A DNA stretch of 64,000 nt from assembly GCF_963082655.1 (NCBI RefSeq), contig NC_081553.1:34106882-34170881 (forward strand). The letters run 5' to 3'. The notes under the pieces were generated by a model that made no database searches, was not told where the DNA came from, and saw only the letters and a list, made by a program, of their open reading frames with translations. Positions within the stretch are counted from its first letter, which is position 1; every line of letters begins with the position of its first letter. The position numbers were made by a program, and so were the translations under genes. Shown one piece after another: positions 35,108-47,100 of the stretch. This DNA comes from Stomoxys calcitrans. Its lineage: Eukaryota; Arthropoda; Insecta; Diptera; Muscidae.

Positions 35108-38100
35108 TCATTCAACCCTTATATGATCTGTAATCCATTGTAGGTAATTTGAAACATTCATATAAATTCCAGGCAAATTCTCAACACCACACTTGAGCAG
35201 TCCAACCGAAACAATGCCATATTGTATGAAACGTGGCCGGCCATTATATAAATCACCAAAGCCCATGGGTCCACCCGAATCTCCTTTACAAGAATCGACC
35301 AGATTTTCTCCACCGGCACATATATGCTGTTCATTTAATTCGTTCTGTAGACCCCATGGTTGTAATTGAACTTGACACGATGCTGTCTCCACACGAGGTA
35401 CCACTGCAATTCTTAGGACATCAGATGAATTCCCTTTAAGAAGAAACAAAATCGTTAACTATTTACTTTAGAAATAGAAAAAAAAAGAAAAATTGCAATT
35501 AAAACCTGTTTCGGTTCCGCCCCATCCGGATATAATATAACGCTCATAAAGTTTCGTCCTTAAGTTATCATAGATGGGAAGACAAATGGGTTTAATGTGT
35601 TCTAAAAGAGAAAATAGAGGTACAAATGTTAAAGTGGATAATGGGTCATATTTAGTTTTCCAAATCAGTAGTAGATAAAAATACGAATTTTGATAGAGCT
35701 ATGCATGAGGAGGCTTGAGATGGATCTGCAGTTAATGTAAAACAAGTAAAAGCGTGCTAAGTTCGGCCGGGCCGAATCTTATATACCCTCCACCATGGAT
35801 CGCATTTGTCGAGTTCTTTTCCCGGGATCTCTTCTTAGGCAAAAAAGGATATAAGAAAAGAGTTGCTCTGCTATTAAAACGATATCAAGATATGGTCCGG
35901 TTCGGACCACAATTAAATTATATGTTGGAGACCGCCAATTCGTATAAGAATTGCGCCCATTGGGGCTCACGAAGTAAAATAGAGAGAACGATTTATATGG
36001 GATCTGTATCGGGTTATAGACCGATTCAGACCATAATAAACACTTTTGTTGATGGTCATGAGAGGATCCGTCGTACAAAATTTCAAGCATATCGGATAAT
36101 AATTGCGACCTCTAAAGGTCAAAAAGTCAAGATCCCAGATCTGTTTATATGGCAGCTATATCAGGTTATGGACCGATTTAAACCATACTTGGCACAGTTG
36201 TTGGATATCATAACAAAACACGTCGTGCGAAATTCCATTCCAATCGGATAGGAATTGCGCCCTCTAGAGGCTCAAGAAGTCAAGACCCAAGATCGGTTTA
36301 TATGGCAGCTATATCAGGTTATGGACCGATTTCAACCATATTTGACACAGTTGTTGGATATAATTACAAAACACGTCGTGCAAAATTTCATTCTGATCGG
36401 ATAAGAATTGCGCACTCTAGAGGCTCAAGAAGTCAAGACCCAAGATCGGTTTATATGGCAGCTATATCAAAACATGGACCGATATGGCCCATTTACAATA
36501 CCAACCGACCTACACTAATAAGAAGTATTTGTGCAAAATTTCAAGCGGCTAGCTTTACTCCTTCGGAAGTTAGCGTGCTTTCGACAGACAGACGGACGGA
36601 CGGACAGACGGACGGACGGACAGACGGACGGACATGGCTAGATCGACATAAAATGTCGCGACGATCAAGAATATATATACTTTATGGGGTCTCAGACGAA
36701 TATTTCGAGTAGTTACAAACAGAATGACGAAATTAGTATACCCCCATCTTATGGTGGAGGGTATAAAAATTACTAAATACCAAATAGAAAAACATTAAGT
36801 TAGACCGGGCCGAAATTTAGATACCCACCACTTCGGGTAACCTTTCGTCAAATTCCGGTGAAAAACGCATACCTTATGCTCTATAGCAGCTATATTAAAA
36901 TATGTTCCGAATTGGACCAAATACTAATAAGTCCAAGTAATTGTTCAAAATATTGGTCTTTTCAGTAACTATATCTAAAAACCAATAAGGAAAGGGAAAA
37001 GTCGGGCGGTGCCAACTTTATAATACCCTACACCTACCCTATAAACACAAAAAAAAGAGGGGGGGGGCTACATTTAATTCTGAAACAAATTTGATGGACC
37101 TCGGCGGATAAATCCAGATAGATTATTAAAATTCCTGTATCAAATTGCGAGCAAAGCAAATATGTTCAAAATGTAATAACTACGGTTGACAAATGACAAC
37201 AAATTATCCAAAATCTGAGCTATATCTAAATCTCAACCGATTTCGACCAAACTTTATGGATATTGTGGAATTCGTCGAGGAAAGCGTTGTACAACATTTT
37301 GGGAAGAAAATCGGGAGTAAAAATCGGGCGATATTTATACATATGTGAGCTATACCTAAATCTGAACAGATTTCTATGAAATTCACCAGTAATATCGAGA
37401 GTCATAAGAAAATCCTTCCTGTCAAATTGCGAGAGAATCGGTTAACAATTGACCATTTCATTGGTGTATTACTGCAAATCGGACGAACATATATATGGGA
37501 GCTATATCCAAATCTAAACCGATTTTTATGAAATTCTCCAGTAATATTGAGAGTCATATGAAAATCCTTCCTACCAAATTTTAGGAGAATCGGTCAACAA
37601 ATGACCCTTTTATTGCTGTATTACTCCAAATCGGGCGAACATATATATGGGAGCTATATCCAAATCTAAACCGATTTTTATGAAATTCTCCAGGAATATT
37701 GAGAGTCAAATGAAAATCCTTCCTGCCAAATTTCAAGAGAATCGGTCAACAAATGACCACTTTATTGCTGTATTACTCCAAATCGGACGAACATATATAT
37801 GGGAGCTATATTCACATCTGTACCGATTTCTATAATAATATCGAGAGTCATTAGAAAATCCTTTCTGCCAAATTTCGAGAGAATCGGTTGACAAATGGCC
37901 ATTTTATGGATGTATTACTGCAAATCGGACGAACATATATATGGGAGCTATATACAAATCTGAACCGATTTTTATGAAATTCTCCAGTAATATTGAGAGT
38001 CATATGAAAATTCTTCCTACCAAATTTCAAGAGAATCGGTTAACAAATGGCCATTTTATTGCTGTATTACTGGAAATCGGACAAACATATATATAGGAGA

Positions 38101-41100
38101 TATATCCAAATCTGAACCGATTTTTATGAAATACTCCAGTAATATTGAGAGTCATAAGAAAATCCTTCCTGCCAAATTTTAAGAGAATCGGTCAACAAAT
38201 GACCACTTTATTACTGTATAACTGCAAATCGGACAAACATATATATATTGGGTTGCCCAAAAAGTAATTGCGGATTTTTCATATAGTCGGCGTTGACAAA
38301 TTTTTTCACAGCTTGTGAGTCTTTAATTGCATTCTTTCTTCTGTCAGCTGATAAAGCTGTTACTTTTAGCTTGCTTTAGAAAAAAATGTGTAAAAAAAGT
38401 AAAAATGCATTTACTTTCTTTTAAAAAATCCGCAATTACTTTTTGGGCAACCCAATAGGAGTTATATCTAAATCTGTACCGATTTCTATGAAATAAAATC
38501 AAGAGTCATTAGAAAATCCTTTCTCCCAAATTTCGGGAGAATCGGTTAATAAATGACTATTTTATTACATTATTACTGCGAATCGGACGAACAAATATAC
38601 GGAATTTATATCCTGAACCTGATTTATATCTGAACCGAATCTGGGCCGAAAAACATGCCCATACCAAATTTAAAGACGATCGGATGAAAACTGCGACCTG
38701 TAGTTTGTACACAAATTAACATGGACAGACAGACGGACGGACAGACAGACAGCCAGACGGGCATAGCCTAATCGAATCAGAAAATGATTCTGAGTCGATC
38801 GGTATACTTATCAATTTTGCGTGTTACAAACAAGTGCACTAGGTTATAATACCCTGTACCACAGGGAACCATATACGACACGGATGTCGAAAAGCCTAAC
38901 ATAAGTCACTGTGTCAAATTTCAGTGAAATCGGATTATATATAGCTATATCCAAATCTGAACCGATCTGTGCCATATTGCAAAAGTATGTCGAGGGGCCT
39001 AACTTAACTCACTGTCCCAAATTTCGGCGAAATCGAACAATAAATGTTATGGGCCCAAAACCTTAAATCGTGGGATCGGTCTATATGACAGCTATATCCA
39101 TATCTGGACCGATTTGTTCCTTATTGCAAAGATATCGGGGTGCCTAACTTAACTCACTGTTCCAAATTTCGGCGACATAGGGCAATAAATGCGCCCTTTA
39201 TGGGCCAAAACTTTCTATCGAGAGATCGGTGTATATGACAGCTATATCCAAATCTGAACCGATCTGGGACTGGGTATGGGAGCTTTAGCTTAAGTAATGT
39301 TTTATTTACCTTTAAATTCCACCTTGCGATTCAGACGTACTAAAGCAATATCATTGTAGACACCACGATAGTTAGAATGTAATATGAATTCCTCAATTCC
39401 AATATCTTCCACGGGAGGAGCGCACTTCTCTTGTTCCATCAAGGTAAAACAGTCGCGAGTGGTACTTTTTCGATGTTCACCCAATCGAATTGCTATTCTA
39501 AAATAATGATAAAAATAAATCGGATAATACAATAAATGGACCCAAGACTTGAAATCAGGAGATGGGTATACATGGTAGCTATATCCGTATATGGACCGAT
39601 CTGAACCATACTCGGTGCTGTTGCCGAGTATCCTTACATATCTTTCTGTGCTAGATTTCGGCATAATCGGGCAATAAATGCATTTTTTATGGGCCCAAGA
39701 CCTTAACTGGAGAAATCGGTATATAAAGCAGCTATATCCAATTATGGTCCGATCTTGACTATACTCAGAACTGATCTCCAAGAGCTGAACACCATTCGCC
39801 TTTTATGACCCCAAGACCTTAAATTGGGAGATCCGTATATTTGGCAGCTATATCCAAATATAGTCCAGTCTAGACCATACTCGGTTGGAGTATCGAGGCT
39901 CACACAAATCGCTGTCCCAAATTTCAACAAAAGCAGGGAATCAATACGGCTTTTATGGATCCAAGACCTTAAATCGAGAGCTCGGTATATATGCCAGTTA
40001 TATCAAAATAAAGCCCAATTTGGACCATACTCGATACTGATGCCAAGGATCTTAAAATAACTCGCTATACCGAATTTCATCCAAATAATAATAAATGCGC
40101 ATTTTATGGGCATAGGATCTTAAATCGGAAGATCGGTGTATGCGAGGTCTACATGAATATATACTCCGAAGTAACGCATCTTCGAATTTAACCTACCTAT
40201 GGATAAACAAGTAAAGGCGTGCTAAGTTCGGCCGGGCCGAATCTTGGGAACCCACCACCATGGATTCTGCTAAAATATGGGAGCTATATCTTGTTTTTGA
40301 CCGATTTGGATCGTACTTGGCACAGTTGTTAAGACGCATAACATAGAGTTTCAGCCAAATCGGATAAAAATCGCGGATTGTAGGCCTCAAGAAGTCAAAT
40401 CGGGCGATCGGTTCATATGGGAGCTATATCAGGTTCTTGACCGATTTGGACCGTACTTGGTACAGTTGTTGGAAATCATAACAGATGTTATGACTCCCAA
40501 AAAATTTTAAGAGAAATTAAGGCTTTCAAGAGCTCCAGAAATTAAATCGGGACATCGGTTTACATGGGAGCTATATCGGGTTAAAACCCGATTCAGGCCG
40601 TACTTGGCACTGTTTTGTTGGAAGTCACAGCAGAACACTATGTGCTCAATTTCAACTAAATCGGATGGAAATTGACGCTTCCAGGGGTTCAAGAATTCAA
40701 ATCGGGAGATCGGTTTATATGGGAGCTATATCAGGTTATAGAGCGATTTGGACCGTACTTCACACAGTTGTTTGGAGTCATAACAGAACACTATGTGCAA
40801 ATTGTCAGCCAAATCGAATGAAATTGACGTTTCCAGGGGTTCAAGAATTCAAATCGGGAGACCGGTTTATATGGGAGCTATATCATGTTATATATCGATT
40901 CGGAGTGTACTTGACACAGTTGTTGGAAGTCATAATAGAACACTATGTTCAAAGTTTCAGCCAAATCTGATGAAAATTGAGGCTTCCAGGGGCTCAAGAA
41001 GTCAAATCGGTAGATCGGTTTTTATGGGAGCTATATCAGGTTCTTGACCGATTTTGACCATACATGGCAGATTTGGTAAAAGATATAACAGAACACTATA

Positions 41101-44100
41101 TGCAAAATTTTAGCCAGAAATCGGACAAAAATTGCAGCTTCCAGGGTCTCAAGAAGTAATATCGGGAGATCGATTTATACGGAGGCCACTGTAGCGCAGA
41201 GGTTAGCATGTCCGCCTATGACGCTGAACGCCTGGGTTGGAATCTGGACCATCCGAAAAGAAAAAAATTCAGCGGTTGTTTTCCCCTCCTAATGCTGACA
41301 ACATTTGTGAGGTATCGCACTGGGGCACGCGGTTCGGACTCGGCTATAAAAAAGAAGCCCCTTATCATTGAGCTTTAACTTGAAACGGACTGCACTCATT
41401 GATATGTGGGAAGTTTGCCCCTGTTCCTTAGTGCAATTTGCTATATCCAAATCTGAACCGATATGGCCCATTTGCAATGCCCAACGACCTACATCAATAC
41501 TAAGTAATGGAATGTTTATCGGAAAAATTTGCAATTTGCAATTTGCTTTATCCAAATCTGAACCAATATGGCCCATTTGCAATGCCCAACGACCTACATC
41601 AATACTAAGTAATCTGTGCAACTGGAAGTAGAGGAGGAGGGCTACGTGGTCAAAACAAAGCCCTTAATCTGGTACCGCGGGAGTCAGAAGCCCCTGGAAC
41701 TTCAATTCCAGCATGACTAATGGTGAGACCCCAGTTGGGGCAACGTGGTGGGTGTGATTTATCACCTTAAAATCGCAGGAAGGGCATTTCGGTGCTCGGT
41801 GTGGAGTTGCAATGTCGTTACCCATAAAACGGAAAGAGCTTGGACAAAGCTCGGCTCTTAACCAAGGGAGAACACGTCTAAACACGTGAACTCGAACTGG
41901 TACTCAAGCTAGCTTCGGCTATTTATGGGGGCGTATTTCGACGCATCGAATTCACCCGGGGTTAAGAGCCCTGTAGGATTAAGTCAAAATGGCAAGTGCC
42001 TGCATAAAACACCATAAGGACTTGACTCCCTCTCCTTTCCTTTTCAATAATATATGGGTGTAAATGGCAAACCAATGCTCAATCCATGAAAAAAAATGGG
42101 CAAAATTTGAAATTTGCATATTTCTTACACCGCTGCCTTCGTATCTCATAACCATCCCCCAGTTCTTCTCATTCTCCATTATCCTCTAGACTATTTTTTG
42201 TTGCTTCCTGCAGATGCGTGAAATCAAATCAGGCAATCTGTTAATATGGGAGCTGTACAAGGCAATCAACCGATATGGTCCATTCTTAGTATGGATGTTG
42301 GTATGGGAGCTATACAAGATAATCAGCTGATTTGGTTCATTCTTAGTATGTATGTTAGTAGTCATAATAGAAGCCATTGTGACTTCTTAATCGGATAAGA
42401 ACTGCGCCCTCTAGAGGTTCGTATATATCATAGATGCATCAAGTTAGGAACCGATTTTATGATTTTTTTAGGTATAGAATGTCGTATAGGAAGTCATCGT
42501 GCAAAATTTCAGCCAAATCGGATAAGGCCAACTTTATTCATTTATAGGTTATCGTGCTTTCGACAAACGGAAGGGCATGGCTAAATAAACTTAAAACGTC
42601 ATGAAGATCAAGAATATATTTTATGGAATCTTAGATCAAGTTTTCGAGGTGTTACAATCGCAATGGCAAAGGTAGTGTACTCTCATCTTATGGTGGAGGA
42701 TACTGAAATAATATTTCCTCATGGGCGGATAACATTTGGGTCAGATAAAAATTCACACCTCTACCTCCTTTCTCTTTACATCCATATAAGGGTTATAAAT
42801 TGCTTCGCCTACTTTTCCCGACTCTCATTAAATCACCTTTGTTGTCATCTGTCAATCGTCTCTTTTAGTATGACCAGTGAATGGTCCATTTGAACCTCTC
42901 TCCCATTTGGGGATTTTCGCTCGGGGTGAAGATCTTATACCGCTCTATAGCCTATAGGGTTATCAGGACCAAATAAGTTTTAATAAGCCTGAGAGCCTCC
43001 GTTGATAGAATCCTAAGAGCCGCCGTTGTCTTTACCGGAAGTAGAAATTTTGTACAGAATTGCAACGGCAATTGCCGACCCATATTTTTCTCCCATATAG
43101 GAGAATGCCATAACATGTCTACTCCCTGCCTACTCTAAAACCTATAGGCCTATCTTCACCATTCCAGATTCCAGACATACTCGTAGTACTGAGTTCGAAT
43201 TTTCGCACAAACAATTGTCAAAACACCCTTTAAAATATGGTGGCGAAGATAATGCGAACACATTCCGCAGAACTGGTGCTGAGTTCTGTGAGCAAAATAG
43301 GAGGTAGGGATCCTCCTTAAGCTTCATTGATGTTTAAGCTTGTTCCGGTCCTTAGTAGCGATTGCTACGGGAACGTATGGCCTCTGGCTATTTCAAGGCG
43401 CCAATAATTCGCCTGGTTATATGGAGCACTCAGCATTTACGCAGAGCCGGTGCCGCACAGCTTTCACTGATACCGCTGATTGCAGCTACTCCCTTATATG
43501 GAGTATTCCACTATTTGTAACCTGTGGACGCACTAGCTATCTTTCAGCTGAGCTTTTCGTGATGACGGTGAACTCTATCAACCTGTGTGGTAGAGTCCAT
43601 AATCATTTCAAGCTGAGCGATTAATAGATTCCTTTGGATTACGAACGTTGCACAGTGGGACAAAACCGAAAAAAATAGTAAAAATATGTGAGAAGTATCT
43701 ATCTATCTATCTCTATACTATCTATCTGTTTGAAATTTGAAATGGTTTACGCTGAGGTGTTACCGAGATTGTGTGCAATTTCAAGACCCTAGGTTGTCCG
43801 GGCGCATTTTGGCAGACGGACGGACATAGTTCACGATGGTGCCGATGAGATAATAAAACCCAATTATCAAAACGCGTCCACCAGTGGGGTGAAATGTGTC
43901 CTGCCTTGTCTGAGAAACTGGCAATTTCTTTTGTCAGATGCTTAAAACATTTTCTCATCCTAACATTGTATATAGGTATTTGACATTAAAGTAATGCAAA
44001 AGGGATCCCGAGGTAGTCATCTAATGCGATATAGAGTGGGATTCTATCCGGTAAAGTTGGAGCCAAGCGTAGGGGGACAGACAGAAGGAGTCAGTCGAAA

Positions 44101-47100
44101 ATAGAGTATGTCATTTGGTGCACTTTCAGCTTTCCGACGTCAAGCTTTCTAGATCCTCGTAAAATTTCAAGACGATCTAGCCATGGCCATCCGTCATTTG
44201 AAATCACGCTAAAGCCGTAAAAATTAAGATAATTAGCTACAACTTTGCACAGAATCTTTTTATACCCACCACCATAGAATAAGGGGTATATTCAATTTAT
44301 CATTCCGTTTGCAACACATCGAAATATCCATTTCCGACTCAACAAAGTATACATATTTCTGATCGTCGTAAAATTCTAAATCGATTTAACGATGTCCCTG
44401 TGTCTGTCCGTCTCATACTTACATCGTTGATTCTCTGCCTCTAATACAATGGGCGGCCGTTAAAACATGTTCTGTAAATATAGGTTGGATACACACAAAT
44501 TGAATATTGAATATTGGATTTTCAATTTATATTCTAAAAATATCTTACGCTGACTTATTAAAGATCCCGCACATTTGTAGGGATTGCTTTCATCATCGTA
44601 TATGAATAAAGCCATCCATGGAAATCCAGACAATCGAGCCTCAAAACCATTGGTAACTTTATCTGTGGTGTAAATACCGCATTTCTGATTTTGCAAGACA
44701 CTTAAGCCATCCGGATTCAATTGCACCTCCGCTGGGTCACAACAGATGTGGTGCTATATGCATATAGAAAAAATAATGATATTTTAATCACTTTACTATT
44801 TTTGAAAGATGTATGGATACCCACCACCTCGGGTATATATATGTACACCCCCTTGCGTCATAATCCGTTGAAAATTTCATAATTTATGCTATATAGAAAT
44901 GTGGTCCGATTTGGACCAAATTCGGCACTGACATTGAGTGGTCACTGTTCAATTTTGTAGAACAAAATATTGGTCTCTTTAGCAGCTATATCGAAATATA
45001 GACCGATCTGAGCCATATAGGATACGCATGTCGAAAAGCCTCACATAAATCACTGTGCCAAATCGAGAGATCGATCTATACCCAAATCTAGACAGATCTG
45101 GGCCAAACTAAAGCCAAGTAAAAGCGTGTTAAGTTCGACCGGGCCGGGAGCTATATCTAATTATAGACCGAATTGGACCGTACTTGGCGCAGTTGTTGAG
45201 AGTCATAACAGAACTCTATGTGCAAAATTTCTGCCAATTCGGACAAATCATGTGGCTCAAGAAGTCAAATTTAGAGATCGATTCTGCGCAAAAGTGAATG
45301 AAATCCACTCGAGTTTCATTTCTAACTTTTTTTATACCCTCCACCAGAGGATGGGGGGTATACTAATTTCGTCATTCTGTTTTTAACTACTCGAAATATT
45401 CGTCTGAGACCCCATAAAGTGTATATATTCTTGATCGTCATGACATTTTATGTCGATCTAGCCATGTCCGTCCGTTTGTCCGTCCGTCCGTCCGTCTGTC
45501 TGTCGAAAGCACGCTAACTTCCCAAAGAGTAAAGCTAGCCGCTTGAAATTTTGCACAAATACTTCTTATTAGTGTCGCTCGGTTGGTATTGTAAACGGGC
45601 CATATCGGTCCACGTTTTGATATAGCTGCCATATATACCGATCTTGGGTCTTGACTTCTTGAGCCTCTAGAGTGCGCAATTCTTATCCGATTGGAATGAA
45701 ATTTTCCACGACGCATTTTGTTATGATATCCAACAACTGTGCCAAGTATAATACAAATCGGTTCATAACCAAATATAGCTGCCATATAAACTGAACTTGG
45801 GTGTTGACTTCTTGAGCCTCTAGAGTGCGCAATTCTTATCCGATTGGAATTAAATTTTGCACGACTTATTTTGTTATGATATCCAACAACTGTGCCAAGT
45901 ATGGTTTATATCGATTCATAACCTGATATAGCTGTCATAAAAACCGATCTTGGGTCTTCACTTCTTGAGCCTTTAGAGGGCGCAATTCTTATCCGATTGG
46001 AATGAAATTTTGCACGACGTGTTTTGTTATCATATTCAACAACTGTGCCAAGTATGGTTCAAATCGGTCCATTACCTGATATAGCTGTCACATAAACCGA
46101 TCCGGGATCTTGACTTCTTGAGCCTCTAGAGGTCGCAATTATTATCCGATTTGCCTGAAATTTTGTACGACGGATTCTCTCATGGCCATCAACATAGGTG
46201 TGTATTATGGTCTGAATCGGTCTATAGCCCGATACAGCTCCTATATAAATCGATCTTTCTATTTTACTTCTTGCGCCCCCAAATGGCGCAATTCTTATTC
46301 GAATTGGCTGACATTTTACACAGGTCTCCAACATAAAATTTAATTGTGGTCCAAACCGGACCATATCTTGATATCGCTCTAATAGCAGAGCAAATCTTTC
46401 CTTATATCCTGTTTTGCCTAAGAAGAGATGCCGGGAAAAGAATTCGATAAATGCGATCCATGGTGGAGGGTATATAAGATTCGGCCCGGCCGAGCTTAGC
46501 ACGCTTTTACTTGTTCTAAATTGTTGTTTATTTATAAACTATACTTACGACCCCTCTAAATGTTCCACAATGCAAATTTTGGATGTGCAGCCTTTCACTG
46601 TCCGATATATTGCCACCAGTTTGAGTTAGTCGAGTGAAATAATCGTATGCCGGCTTGCAAGATCTAATGGGAACACAAATTCCCTCACCAATATTGGGTG
46701 TTTTGCATTCTGATCCATATTCTAAAAGCAAATAGGAGTGAATAAAACACAGAATTACTTGGTCAGCTATAAACCCGATTTTAAGGAGCTAAAGGGTGAT
46801 TTTTTTGAGGTTAGGATTTTCATGCATTAGTATTTGACAGATCACGTGGGATTTCAGACATGGTGTCAAAGAGAAAGATGCTCAGTATGCTTTGACATTT
46901 CATCATGAATAGACTTACTAACGAGCAACGCTTGCAAATCATTGAATGTTATTACCAAAATCAGTGTTCGGTTCGAAATGTGTTCAAATTTTGACAAATT
47001 TTGTTCAGCGATGAGGCTCATTTCTGGTTGAATGGCTACGTAAATAAGCAAAATTGCCGCATTTGGAGTGAAGAGCAACCAGAAGCCGTTCAAGAACTGC

